Shown here: positions 51,701 through 59,873 of the stretch, piece by piece
Numbering within the stretch: the stretch's first letter is position 1
Layout of the letters: each line of letters starts with the position of its first letter
Origin: FEN-1279 sp964400285
GTDB taxonomy: Bacteria > Bacteroidota > Ignavibacteria > Tepidaquicellales > Tepidaquicellaceae
Assembly (NCBI GenBank): GCA_964400285.1
Contig: CAYNTK010000004.1
Span: 124,001 to 188,000 of the forward strand
Direction: 5' to 3'
Length of the DNA: 64,000 bases
Position numbers and translations under genes: made by a program
The notes under the pieces: model-generated
What the model saw: only the letters and a program-made list of their open reading frames with translations
Told to the model about the DNA's origin: nothing
The model's database searches: none

Positions 51701-52473
51701 AAATCCTCATTATCTATTTGAATATCCATACTATAAATGCCTAATGCTCCGTTATTGGAGCCGCTTGCATATAATTCCCAGTTTGCTCCTCCATTTGTTG
51801 ATTTTATTAAACAAGGTTCGTAATTATTATATTGATCAAATTGACCACCTCCTAAATAAATAATATTAGGATTTATTGGTGAAACTTTTAAATCATATAT
51901 TAAATATTTATCGTTATCATTAAAAATAAAAATTGGGACCCAATTATTTCCGCAATTTGTTGTTTTATAAACAGTGTATAGTGAATTTATGTAACCTGTA
52001 TTACAATCTGTAAATTCTATTTGTGGTTCCGGCATATATGGACACCAACTGTATAAACCCGGCAATTCAATCCAATGAGCATTATTGCCGGACGTATTAA
52101 TACCTGCATTTGTAGTTTTATGAACCTGTAAATAATAATTATCTTGATAAATTATTGTTCTGACAATAAATCCTGTATTAGCATTAATAAATTTTGTTGC
52201 CGGATAGTTAACTGTCGTTAATGATGGGCTAAAATCACCGGTTGCATTTATCCAACCGGATTGTTTACCCAACGTTTTATATATTGAGATTTTGTTATCT
52301 GTCTGCAAATCATATAAAATTGCAACACCATTTTCAGCGCTGATAAAAGAAGCATTACCTATATATGGATCACCCCAACTATAAAAATCACCAATATTTG
52401 AATGCTTCCATACACTCTGACTGTATAACGTAGCTGAAATAAAAATAAATATTACAAATATTAATTTTTTCAT
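48799..52473 (-). CDS. large secreted protein with BNR-like repeats and T9SS sorting domain
   Basis: A 1224-residue secreted protein: signal peptide ('LIFVIFIFISATLYSQ'), a first part with sialidase/BNR-type repeats ('VYKTTNCGNNW', 'SNGGYNWNSEYSG', 'RSTNDGTNWFKEE'), a long beta-rich middle without recognised catalytic motif, and a C-terminal type A T9SS domain beginning 'QNYPNPFNPVTNIKYQIP' and ending 'VYFYRIQAGNFVQVKKMVLIK' (in part). The sorting domain closely matches that of the 588-residue protein at 19370-21136. It is probably surface-exposed. A glycan- or polymer-related role is possible, but no enzymatic activity can be assigned. Confidence 0.87.
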   Translation of the reverse strand: MKKLIFVIFIFISATLYSQSVWKHSNIGDFYSWGDPYIGNASFISAENGVAILYDLQTDNKISIYKTLGKQSGWINATGDFSPSLTTVNYPATKFINANTGFIVRTIIYQDNYYLQVHKTTNAGINTSGNNAHWIELPGLYSWCPYMPEPQIEFTDCNTGYINSLYTVYKTTNCGNNWVPIFIFNDNDKYLIYDLKVSPINPNIIYLGGGQFDQYNNYEPCLIKSTNGGANWELYASGSNNGALGIYSMDIQIDNEDLEIIRMTVKNGVAIYNNGKIDLIADLGALPGSYENLKFVDQNNGNLTCAFYEGTLWRFHVMRTSNGGYNWNSEYSGYNESLKVPSRGVSKFGDVIFLPGVYSYQANNKNLFVDIRSIKMNILAKNNFSDEINTTIKFNVFDYPESYNDLQSPTYHKQLFGGTIKLGISQNSTPGDNYVFYKWIDYFSSQNPMTTDSLYNYYADKNGYYLTADYKTRQVSTTPNAISEKTSAVNSPQIRMIKDNNGYIHQIHESMGGIFYTRSTNDGTNWFKEEVVNGGSEYLQGFPSENTTDNNSCPAICELRTLNGAGGPFPLSDANINASASWQRFNNGIMELKVAFRQNNGNDIFWRRYGTSGYYQTHNGIIRSFTVSSQDYKSKPSIFAAWYDFPWGEPYYQNSDKNNPIDYMILIPHLEPATTRNKLVVSARLRNYPFFDFISNQTVQNNTFIIEESDITDFSVTSKPFIDGVYRGFILYFTYIKNGNIMYRADKFVTISGSPPGFARISYDDDANNNHASFNISVNDGQLTRISPDISLRNGRPIVTYRATSVIQKIVIVPSGEDFALSYMNYPIFVKYKYLNSSNQEVWSTPIIYNSAGVEQKNPNVEGCRNGYAYVLNYNYNNQYRQVAQLQTGAGYCIPGQYTVNDAKLVRGSFYGTAYPYSYPILLTLTQSASLYNIGKQTFSVSNIPSNSTVQDNLVGIIREENTNYNFNLGPVIAKNTNVTFATESEKSVTNAVEFSNILVSAPFSLGPNDTLILGGNGFYNYISGNPFLQKRYSVFLMRNSTQEPFMTLYSDSIGVNDTIETEYLRGYVFSEGEMPEVDSFYVQMVIDSTSLYQGDGFSVCNAYSPDELFEGDGPNSYKSRVHFIKGNYLNNISNIPKEYSLSQNYPNPFNPVTNIKYQIPVNGLVSLKIYDIIGREIANLVNEYKQAGYYTVLFNGSSFASGVYFYRIQAGNFVQVKKMVLIK

Positions 52474-52591
52474 AAGATTAGTTATTTTAAAATTTTAAAA
52501 ATAATTACGCTAAAAAATAATTTTAATAAATTATTTAATAAAACTAAAATGAGAAGGGTCTTACTTAGTAAAGCTGAATTATATAATGGAA

Positions 52592-53701
52592 TTAATAGCT
52601 AAATTGCTTTTCTAAATATTTATTTTTATTTGGTTTACCAATCAAAAACCACCCTTGTGAATGAATAAAACTACAACTTGTTAAATATATATTTCCGAAT
52701 TTAGCTTCGACATTTGTAAATAAGTCTACACCGCCTTGAAAATCAGGACTTCCGTTTTCTCTCCTCCATTTTCCGCTTCCGTATGTTATTAATGTATATC
52801 CAGGATTGATTAAAGCAACAAGCGAATCTTTTGAGATACCACCAACTTTTAGTATTGTCATAGTATCTAATGGCAATGAATGAATAATCCATTCACTACC
52901 GTTAAAATAATATTGTTTTTGTGAACGATTAAACGGGACCATAACAACGTCCGTTCCACATCTCGCAATTTGATGGGATTTACCGTCCGGGTGATAAGGG
53001 TCAATAAAATCCTTTCTATAAAGCTCAAAATTGTTCCCAGTGAATTTATATGTGAAATTAGTGTCAAAAGGTCCATTTGGAATTTTATGTGCAAAAACAA
53101 ATATATTATTGCTTAAATCTTTGTAGAAAATACCACCTCTTATTGTATCATTATTATTCAACCTATAAGTTGTTAAATTACCATTATCAAAATAGTACAC
53201 CTTGCTTTCACAAAAACTTGAAAACCATGCTTGATTTGGTCCGGTGACAATTATATCATAAGAAATATTGCATTCATTTTCATATATGAATTCTTGTATA
53301 TTTCCATTTGTTATTTTATATACTGCAGGTAAATAATTACCATTCCTGTATCTGAAACCGGTTGCTATTATATTATATTTATCATAGCCATATACATTTT
53401 TAACTAATATATTTGGGTCATAAATTATTGCATGAGATAAAGAATCCTTATGCAATATCAATGCATCATTTTCAACAATATAAATATCATTTGAATCTGC
53501 AGCATATAAATTAAATAATCCGGCATAAATCTTATAAATTTTCCAATTATACCTGCTCACAGTATCCGGTATAGGTGGCGGAGGTGGAGGTGGTTCTGGT
53601 GGAATCACAGGATTTTCATCTTTGTCACAAGAGCAAAGAGATATTATTAAATAAAAGAAAACTATTATTTTTAAAACGGATAAAATGGATTTCTTTCTCA
53701 T
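52592..53701 (-). CDS. lipoprotein with polyproline linker, tandem copy A
   Basis: A 369-residue lipoprotein: signal, 'SLCSCDKDEN' lipobox (Cys near residue 25), a linker 'PPEPPPPPPPIPD', then a beta-rich domain of repeated short strands ('YAADSNDIYIVEND', 'VTGPNQAWFSSFCESKVYYFDNG', in part), probably a propeller. It is paralogous to the gene at 54251-55360. The first ~137 residues are identical and the rest are diverged. It ends with 'IHSQGWFLIGKPNKN'. No enzymatic motif is seen. Surface exposure by lipid anchoring, and binding of an extracellular ligand, are inferred only. Confidence 0.82.
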   Translation of the reverse strand: MRKKSILSVLKIIVFFYLIISLCSCDKDENPVIPPEPPPPPPPIPDTVSRYNWKIYKIYAGLFNLYAADSNDIYIVENDALILHKDSLSHAIIYDPNILVKNVYGYDKYNIIATGFRYRNGNYLPAVYKITNGNIQEFIYENECNISYDIIVTGPNQAWFSSFCESKVYYFDNGNLTTYRLNNNDTIRGGIFYKDLSNNIFVFAHKIPNGPFDTNFTYKFTGNNFELYRKDFIDPYHPDGKSHQIARCGTDVVMVPFNRSQKQYYFNGSEWIIHSLPLDTMTILKVGGISKDSLVALINPGYTLITYGSGKWRRENGSPDFQGGVDLFTNVEAKFGNIYLTSCSFIHSQGWFLIGKPNKNKYLEKQFSY

Positions 53702-53898
53702 TTTTAGTTTTATTAAAATTCAAATATTAAAAATTGCATTAGGATTATGAGCTACATTCAGTTTTAAATTTACTTTTTTCTTATGGCATTCTCTGATGCC
53801 CATCCGTTAAAGAAGATTCTCTTGTAAATTATCAATATTGAATATAACAAACTATGCATAAAATGCACATTTCCATAATCCTTTTTTTCTGTATTAAA

Positions 53899-54012
53899 TA
53901 GCTTAAAGATTTAAACACGCAAGAAAGAGTAAAAGACATTCCGATGTTATTAAAATATCTATGAATAATCGAGTTCTTTCCGTGCTTTCTGTATTGTAAA
54001 GCTTTTAAGCTA
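53899..54012. repeat. possible MITE-like inverted-repeat element
   Basis: Terminal arms TAGCTTAAA (53899-53907) and TTTAAGCTA (54004-54012), with partly complementary inner arms (CACGCAAGAAAGA versus TCTTTCCGTG). The matching position upstream of copy B lacks it, so it looks inserted. No target-site duplication is clear. Confidence 0.4.
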
Positions 54013-54028
54013 TTTTTATTAACTGTCA

Positions 54029-54093
54029 GGTGGCATATCCATAAACTCTTTCCTTCAATTCAGAATTATAAATTCTGAATTATGAATGAAGAA
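54029..54093. repeat. 65-bp repeat, also at 55534-55598
   Basis: Starts GGTGGCATATCCATAA and contains the palindrome AATTCAGAATT/AATTCTGAATT. The second copy differs at one base. It marks the upstream part of the duplicated lipoprotein unit. Confidence 0.75.
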
Positions 54094-54134
54094 ATTAGCG
54101 TTCAAAAAAGTGTGTAAATAGAATAGCCTATAAA

Positions 54135-54193
54135 AAGAGAGTCTCTTAATGTTAATTAAATAAAAATTTAACTAATAGAAAGGAGACTCTCTT
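54135..54193. terminator. long hairpin between tandem lipoprotein genes
   Basis: AAGAGAGTCTC (54135-54145) pairs perfectly with GAGACTCTCTT (54183-54193), and an inner TTAAAT/ATTTAA stem lies between. A T run follows on the plus strand. On the minus strand it would act after copy B, whose stop is about 60 bp upstream in transcription. Confidence 0.6.
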
Positions 54194-54250
54194 GATTTTT
54201 TCTTATTCAAAAAGTCAGAAAGTTCTTTTAAAAAATCAATACTTATGGAA

Positions 54251-55360
54251 TTAATAGCTAAATTGATTTTCTGTACTTGTATTTTTATTAGGTTTACCAA
54301 TCAAAAACCACCCTTGTGAATGAATAAAATCACAGCTTGTTAAATATATATTCCCGAATTTTGCTTCGACATTTGTATGCACTTCTACACCACCTTTGAA
54401 ATCAGGACTTCCGTTTTCTCTCCTCCATTTACCTCTTCCGTATGTTATTAATGTATATCCAGGATTGATTAAAGCAACAAGCGAATCTTTTGATACACCT
54501 CCAACCTTTAATATATTTACAGTATCTAATGGCAGCGAATGTACGACCCATTCACTACCATTAAAATAATATTGTTTTTGATAACGATAACTTGAGAACA
54601 TGATAATATCTTCCCCACATCTTGATACTTGACGAGATTTACCATCTGGATGATATGGGTCAATAAAATCTCTTCTTAAAAGCTCAAAATTGTTTCCAGT
54701 GAATTTATATGTAAACAAAGTATCGATCGTAGTAGTCGGATATTTATATGCAAATACAAATAAATTATTATTTTGGTCTTTGTAAAATTTCCCAGATTTT
54801 ATGGTATCATTGTTGTTTAACCTAAAGATTGTAAGATTCCCATTATCAAAAAAATATACCTTGCTTTCACAAACACTTGAAAGCCACGCCTGATTAGGTC
54901 CTGTTACTAAAATATCTAAAGAAATATTACATTCATTCTCATATACGAATTCTTGTATATTTCCATTTGTTATTTTATATACTGCAGGTAAATAATTACC
55001 ATTCCTGTATCTGAAACCGGTTGCTATTATATTATATTTATCATAGCCATATACATTTTTAACTAATATATTTGGGTCATAAATTATTGCATGAGATAAA
55101 GAATCCTTATGCAATATCAATGCATCATTTTCAACAATATAAATATCATTTGAATCTGCAGCATATAAATTAAATAATCCGGCATAAATCTTATAAATTT
55201 TCCAATTATACCTGCTCACAGTATCCGGTATAGGTGGCGGAGGTGGAGGTGGTTCTGGTGGAATCACAGGATTTTCATCTTTGTCACAAGAGCAAAGAGA
55301 TATTATTAAATAAAAGAAAACTATTATTTTTAAAACGGATAAAATGGATTTCTTTCTCAT
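54251..55360 (-). CDS. lipoprotein with polyproline linker, tandem copy B
   Basis: A 369-residue paralogue of copy A with the same layout: signal, 'LCSC' lipobox, Pro-rich linker, and a beta-rich domain. Residues 1-137 are identical to copy A. Beyond that there are frequent substitutions ('CNISLDILVTG' versus 'CNISYDIIVTG', 'KYPTTTIDTLF' versus 'KIPNGPFDTNF'). The two proteins keep exactly the same length, so no indels have accumulated. The upstream 60 bp is also identical. The pattern points to gene conversion of the 5' part over an older duplication. Function unknown. Confidence 0.82.
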   Translation of the reverse strand: MRKKSILSVLKIIVFFYLIISLCSCDKDENPVIPPEPPPPPPPIPDTVSRYNWKIYKIYAGLFNLYAADSNDIYIVENDALILHKDSLSHAIIYDPNILVKNVYGYDKYNIIATGFRYRNGNYLPAVYKITNGNIQEFVYENECNISLDILVTGPNQAWLSSVCESKVYFFDNGNLTIFRLNNNDTIKSGKFYKDQNNNLFVFAYKYPTTTIDTLFTYKFTGNNFELLRRDFIDPYHPDGKSRQVSRCGEDIIMFSSYRYQKQYYFNGSEWVVHSLPLDTVNILKVGGVSKDSLVALINPGYTLITYGRGKWRRENGSPDFKGGVEVHTNVEAKFGNIYLTSCDFIHSQGWFLIGKPNKNTSTENQFSY

Positions 55361-55533
55361 TTTTAGTTTTATTAAAATTCAAATATTAAAAATTGCATTA
55401 GGATTATGAGCTACATTCATATTTAAATTTACTTTTTCCATTTATGGCATTCCTAATGCCCTTCTGTTAAAGCAGATTCTCGTATAAATTATCAATATTG
55501 AATATATAATCCAAATCCCTTTTTATTACACCC

Positions 55534-55598
55534 GGTGGCATATCCATAACCTCTTTCCTTCAATTCAGAATTATAAATTCTGAATTATGAATGAAGAA
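55534..55598. repeat. 65-bp repeat, second copy
   Basis: Matches 54029-54093 except for one base (CATAAC versus CATAAA). Contains the ATTCAGAATT palindrome seen at several sites in the window. Confidence 0.75.
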
Positions 55599-55639
55599 TA
55601 TTCATTTTTTTTAGTTTTGAAAATAGTTATTTTAAAAAC

Positions 55640-55720
55640 AAAGGGCGGAATTTCTATTTTATAAATAGAAAACTCCATTATTTAATCCTTGCTGGGAATT
55701 AATGCGAACCGCCCTTTTTT
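55640..55720. ncRNA. candidate structured RNA or terminator
   Basis: Outer stem AAAGGGCGG (55640-55648) with CCGCCCTTT (55709-55717), followed by TTT on the plus strand. An inner hairpin TTTCTATTT/AAATAGAAA (55651-55659 with 55663-55671) is enclosed with a ~37-nt single-stranded region. It could be a small RNA on either strand or an elaborate terminator. No known family was recognised. Confidence 0.4.
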
Positions 55721-55733
55721 AATGTTTAATTTT

Positions 55734-55761
55734 ATCCCGATGTCGCTACGCTAATCGGGAT
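55734..55761. repeat. REP-type hairpin
   Basis: ATCCCGAT (55734-55741) and ATCGGGAT (55754-55761) enclose GTCGCTACGCTA. It looks like a dispersed palindrome and is related to the terminator arms at 32432-32492. Confidence 0.7.
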
Positions 55762-55915
55762 GCAAAAAACGCAAATTCTGAATTATATCTTATTTATATT
55801 TTATAATTTATAAAAACTTAAAAAAAGTAATTTTATATTTGTAATAATATTATTTTAAATTTATGAATATAGAGTGTTATATAAAACCATTACAATTTAA
55901 TTTAAAACGAAAATT

Positions 55916-56074
55916 ATGTCAAGCCATTTTCAATATCACACAATACCCCCCCCCGAAATAGTAAAAGAAAAAAATTATTTAATATTATTTGTATTTATTT
56001 TGATGCTTAAAATAAATAATCCTTATACGAGATTGATACCTGCAAATATTATTTATAAAATTTGCACGACTTAA
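55916..56074 (+). CDS. doubtful 52-aa ORF with poly-C tract
   Basis: ATG 55916 opens a 52-codon frame containing nine consecutive C (55946-55954, coding Pro-Pro-Pro) and a hydrophobic run 'YLILFVFILML'. No ribosome-binding site is evident and no homologue is recognised. It is listed because a C9 run is unusual in such A+T-rich DNA and could allow slippage. Confidence 0.2.
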   Translation: MSSHFQYHTIPPPEIVKEKNYLILFVFILMLKINNPYTRLIPANIIYKICTT

Positions 56075-56154
56075 AGAAGAATAAATTTATGGTTAATATA
56101 ATTGGAAAATAAATCTTATTAAGTTTTAGTTATTCGGCTCACAGCGAATTAAAG

Positions 56155-58440
56155 CTATTTATTTACTTTTACAAACAACTCTTTTCTTCTCCTGTAAACC
56201 GATACAAAGAAACCCAACACAAGCACGACTACCCCTGTCCACAACACCCAAATAAATGGCTTAATAGCTATGCTCGCAATAAGTGTTTCCTCTTTCCGTA
56301 AGTTTTTACTTGTGTCTTTCAAATCGACTATTGCTATCGTCGCCTGTGAACCACCCTGCTCTTCTCCGCCAAGCTTCATATTTACAAAATAAAATTCGAA
56401 ATCTGTATTATTCTTCATTTGAACTTTTATATAATCCTGTTCACCATTTATTGCGTGGAGTTTTGGAGAAATTGTCTCCTTATTTTTTCCATCATTGACA
56501 TTTAAAATTGCCCCAAGTGTATAGTTACCTGATGCCATTTCTTTTCCGCCCATCTGAATACTTCCGAAATCGAAATCCACGAATTCAATTTCGAGATTCC
56601 CGATTTTCTTTTTCTCGCCTTTTTTGAAATCGAACATCTGGTCTTTGGAAAAGAATTGCGGCTCTTCATATGCCATTGGTGAGATATATAAATCTTTATT
56701 TGTGAAGTTTGCTATATCTGGATTTTTCATTATACCTTGAGAGAATGAGCTGTAATACATAACAGGTTTCATAATCATTTCTCTGTTATCTTTTTCTACT
56801 TTTATATTGAAATGATACATAGTATCAGATTTATTATTGGCATCTAAAAAAGGCGTTACGCCAATATATGTGAACTTATACCCGAATGCTTCCATAGGTC
56901 TATTTAGTTCAAGCGAAAGATTTACTTCTTCACTATATTTCCCTGAACTTATTATTCCAAGAAAAAATAATGCAATCCCAATATGTGCAAGAACTCCACC
57001 AAAAGTAATTCTCTTCGTTTTTATTATCCTTATCATCTTAATTAAATTGATGAAGAATGTAAACAGTGATGCAAAAGAAAATATAATCATTGATATATCT
57101 TTCACACCTAATATCACAATTATTATTGTGGCTATTAAAGCATAAATGAATGGTTGAAAAATATTACCAAGAAATTTTTCTCTCCCAGTTTTTTTCCATT
57201 CCATAAAAATACTTAATCCAGATATAATTAGAATTATTATTGCCAGTGGTAAATTCCATGTGTTATAAAAATTTATATCTATTGTCGCTTTTGAAATCAA
57301 AGGCATACTTGTCCCTGCTGTAATAACCAGAGCTGATGCACATAAAACAAGCGAACCAATAAATAAAAACGATTCCTTTGTGAAAAATGCTGGCGTTTCC
57401 TCTGAATTACTCTTTAAATGCTTTAATCTATAAAGAATAGAAACTATGGAAATCAATAAAAATGATGAAATAAAAATTATTAACGCAAGATAAACTTCCG
57501 CACCCGGGTCAACAAATGAATGTACGGAAGAATCTCCGAGTATTCCGCTTCGTGTCAAAAAAGTTGAATATAAAACAAGTAGAAACGCAAGTATAGATAA
57601 AATTAAATTTGTCTTCTTATAAGAACCGTTTTTTTTCTGAACAAGCATTGTGTGAATTCCTGCAACTGCTATTATCCACGGGATAAGCGATGAATTTTCT
57701 ACAGGGTCCCATGCCCAGTAACCACCCCAACCGAGGATACTATATGCCCAGTAACCACCCATCATTATTCCAAGTCCAAGCACTCCTCCCGAAAATAATA
57801 TCCACGGCATTGAATATACTATCCATTTATCATACTGATTCTTCATTAATGCACCGATGGCAAATGCAAAGGGAACTGCAAGTGAAGCAAAACCTATGAA
57901 TAAAGTCGGCGGGTGAATTACCATCCAGAAATTTTGTAGCAGAGGATTCAATCCTCTTCCGTCAGGTGGCATAAATCCTGCTTCAACCTCTTTTGGAAAT
58001 GCTTCCCATATATATCTGAAAGGTGATTTTAAAATTATTATTAATGTAAGAAAAGCTAAGACTAATGTATAAATAGACATTACCTGAGCTTCCATCCTGT
58101 CTTCTTTGGATACATAATTTAAAAGGAAAATTCCTATTATGGCAGTGAATAATGTCCATATCATAAAGCTCCCCTCCTGTCCCGACCAGAATGTCGAAAT
58201 CAAAAGCGGAAGCTGTAATTCCGAATTACTCTGCTCCCATACGTATGCATATTGATACTGATGTGTCAGTATTATATACATTAAATACACAGATGCAAGT
58301 ATTACGCTTACTGCTGTAATATGAAAAAATAATCTTCCCGTTTTTAATAATTTATCTTTCCCGAGATGAACAAAGAAAAAACTGATTACTGATATAATCG
58401 AAGATATAAATGCAATATAGACAAAAACTTTTCCTAACAT
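56155..58440 (-). CDS. ccmF: cytochrome c heme lyase subunit CcmF
   Basis: A 761-residue polytopic membrane protein. The WWD heme-handling domain is 'GGYWAWDPVENSSLIPW' near residue 240, preceded by 'HPPTLFIGFASL'. About fourteen spans run to residue ~480, then a ~260-residue periplasmic domain, and a final membrane span at the C-terminus ('VLWTGVVVLVLGFFVSVY'). CcmF with CcmH attaches heme to apocytochromes, taking it from holo-CcmE. It is longer than E. coli CcmF (~650), mainly in the late periplasmic domain. It is the last ccm gene of the run; no ccmG, ccmH, ccmA or ccmB is in view. Confidence 0.94.
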   Translation of the reverse strand: MLGKVFVYIAFISSIISVISFFFVHLGKDKLLKTGRLFFHITAVSVILASVYLMYIILTHQYQYAYVWEQSNSELQLPLLISTFWSGQEGSFMIWTLFTAIIGIFLLNYVSKEDRMEAQVMSIYTLVLAFLTLIIILKSPFRYIWEAFPKEVEAGFMPPDGRGLNPLLQNFWMVIHPPTLFIGFASLAVPFAFAIGALMKNQYDKWIVYSMPWILFSGGVLGLGIMMGGYWAYSILGWGGYWAWDPVENSSLIPWIIAVAGIHTMLVQKKNGSYKKTNLILSILAFLLVLYSTFLTRSGILGDSSVHSFVDPGAEVYLALIIFISSFLLISIVSILYRLKHLKSNSEETPAFFTKESFLFIGSLVLCASALVITAGTSMPLISKATIDINFYNTWNLPLAIIILIISGLSIFMEWKKTGREKFLGNIFQPFIYALIATIIIVILGVKDISMIIFSFASLFTFFINLIKMIRIIKTKRITFGGVLAHIGIALFFLGIISSGKYSEEVNLSLELNRPMEAFGYKFTYIGVTPFLDANNKSDTMYHFNIKVEKDNREMIMKPVMYYSSFSQGIMKNPDIANFTNKDLYISPMAYEEPQFFSKDQMFDFKKGEKKKIGNLEIEFVDFDFGSIQMGGKEMASGNYTLGAILNVNDGKNKETISPKLHAINGEQDYIKVQMKNNTDFEFYFVNMKLGGEEQGGSQATIAIVDLKDTSKNLRKEETLIASIAIKPFIWVLWTGVVVLVLGFFVSVYRRRKELFVKVNK

Positions 58441-58490
58441 TTTATTATATTTGTTATGTTATTTTTTTTAAAATTATTTATTGAAAAAAA

Positions 58491-58520
58491 TTCAGAATTC
58501 ATAATTCAGAATTCTGAATT
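58491..58520. repeat. TTCAGAATTC palindromes
   Basis: TTCAGAATTC (58491-58500) is followed by the perfect 18-bp palindrome AATTCAGAATTCTGAATT (58503-58520). It belongs to the same dispersed ATTCAGAA family as 46785-46873 and 54057-54090. Confidence 0.65.
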
Positions 58521-58553
58521 TGTACAAAATTACTATTTATTAATTGTTATTTA

Positions 58554-58958
58554 CTATTTATTATTTGTTTTTACCTGTTCGCCTGTTCCCTCGTATTTTG
58601 AAGGACATTTCGTTAACACATTATCTGCATAAAAAACACCATCTTTAACTTTTCCTTTTGCTACAATCATAACTTCACCCGCTGTTTCGAAGTTATTAGG
58701 TTTTGCATCATTTAGCATTACTTTCATTTCCATATTGTTTTCATCTTTCATATAAAATGTAAACATATTTGTTGCAGCATCATATTTTGTCTCTTTATCC
58801 TTTTGCCATACTCCTCTCACTTCTACAGTCTTTTTCTTTTCTTGTGCTTCTTTAAAATTGGCGTATTCGATTTTACTTCCCATAAAGGATATAAAACCCA
58901 CTACTATGAATGTTACTATAATTATCGAGCCAATTATTATTTTTAGTTTTTGTGTCAT
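58554..58958 (-). CDS. ccmE: heme chaperone CcmE, Cys-type
   Basis: A 134-residue membrane-anchored OB-fold heme chaperone. One N-terminal span (residues ~5-26) is followed by 'EVRGVWQKD', 'FTFYMKDENN', 'AGEVMIVAKGKV' and 'FYADNVLTKCPSKYEG'. In E. coli CcmE the heme is held covalently by the His of HxxxY; here the motif is C118-PSK-Y122, the Cys variant known from some archaea and Deltaproteobacteria. The gene is followed by ccmF and preceded by the ccmD-like gene. This substitution is discussed as a finding. Confidence 0.9.
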   Translation of the reverse strand: MTQKLKIIIGSIIIVTFIVVGFISFMGSKIEYANFKEAQEKKKTVEVRGVWQKDKETKYDAATNMFTFYMKDENNMEMKVMLNDAKPNNFETAGEVMIVAKGKVKDGVFYADNVLTKCPSKYEGTGEQVKTNNK

Positions 58959-58961
58959 ATA

Positions 58962-59099
58962 CTAATCTAATTTTTTTTCTTTCTCAAGTTTTTTTATTCT
59001 TGAATCGAGTCTGAATATATAAAAAAATAATCCAATCCATATTATTAATGCTATCAATAGGACAATATACATTGCATTCTTTTCTAAAAAATCGTACAT
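58962..59099 (-). CDS. ccmD: CcmD-like small membrane protein
   Basis: A 45-residue frame starting at ATG 59097-59099: 'MYDFLEKNAMYIVLLIALII' opens a single membrane span, followed by 'YIFRLDSRIKKLEKEK'. This is the compact form of CcmD, which stabilises the CcmC-heme-CcmE complex. It lies between ccmC and ccmE, 3 bp before the ccmE start, so position and topology agree. It is easily missed because of its size. Confidence 0.8.
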   Translation of the reverse strand: MYDFLEKNAMYIVLLIALIIWIGLFFYIFRLDSRIKKLEKEKKLD

Positions 59100-59195
59100 A
59101 GATAAATTTATTAAGTTTAATTAAATTATTACTAAAAAATTAAAGTTTAAAAGTAAAACAAAAATTTTATATTTTTATCATTGTAATCATAAGTA

Positions 59196-59867
59196 TCAGC
59201 GTAATTTGTGATATAGTTTTTCTAACCTAATTTTCAAATTCAAAATCCAAAAAAAGAATAAAGTAAAACCTGCAAGCGATGTTAAAAATATTGTCAACAT
59301 TATTGGATTCATTGTAATCTTTCCTTGTGAATTTATAATAGCGTCTTCGGGATGCAGGGATTCTACAATTCTTGGCATTATAAAAATAAAAAATGGTACT
59401 GTAACAAATGCAATTATCGAATAAACTGAACTAAGTTTTGCCTTTTGTTCTGGATTTTCTATTGCTGAGCGTAAAGAAAAATATGCACCATAAATCAAGA
59501 TTAAAATAAAAATTGATGTTTGTCTCGGATCCCAATTCCAAAATGACCCCCAATTAAATTTTGCCCATATTGCACCAGTTATAGTCGCAAGGATTGTAAA
59601 AACGAATCCAATTTCCGCAGAGGAATAAGCAATTATATCTTTATCTAATTCTCTTGACTTTAAATATCGAATTGAATTTATCATTGAAATTAAAAAAGCT
59701 AATACTGCTATCCACGACATTGGAACATGTAAATAGATTATTCTTGCTTTATCTCCTAAAGTTGGAATAAAAGGTATTGGAATTAAAAAAGTTGCAATTA
59801 CAACAAAAGTTATTATAGCAAAAATTATTATTTTAAAATAGGTTTTCAAATATAATCTATTTTTCAA
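59196..59867 (-). CDS. ccmC: heme exporter/CcmC-like cytochrome c assembly protein
   Basis: A 223-residue protein with six membrane spans and the tryptophan-rich heme-handling motif 'WNWDPRQTS' near residue 112. 'YLHVPMSWIAVLAFL' provides the conserved His/Pro region near residue 45, and 'ESLHPEDAI' the second His. CcmC presents heme to CcmE. The frame begins at TTG 59867, six bases after the upstream stop, with no nearby ATG or strong ribosome-binding site, so translational coupling is likely. The C-terminus is short and basic. Confidence 0.92.
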   Translation of the reverse strand: MKNRLYLKTYFKIIIFAIITFVVIATFLIPIPFIPTLGDKARIIYLHVPMSWIAVLAFLISMINSIRYLKSRELDKDIIAYSSAEIGFVFTILATITGAIWAKFNWGSFWNWDPRQTSIFILILIYGAYFSLRSAIENPEQKAKLSSVYSIIAFVTVPFFIFIMPRIVESLHPEDAIINSQGKITMNPIMLTIFLTSLAGFTLFFFWILNLKIRLEKLYHKLR

Positions 59868-59873
59868 TTAAAA

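Larger units (their letters stand above)
53702..54250. other. 549-bp spacer between the tandem lipoprotein genes
   Basis: No gene is seen. It contains the last part of the identical tract (to 53760), an inverted-repeat element (53899-54012), a segment repeated upstream of copy B (54029-54093), and a long hairpin (54135-54193). Confidence 0.6.
55361..56154. other. 794-bp intergenic region upstream of copy B
   Basis: Contains the 65-bp repeat (55534-55598), a structured element (55640-55720), a REP-type hairpin (55734-55761) and a doubtful 52-codon frame with a C9 run (55916-56074). No established gene is seen. Confidence 0.6.
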
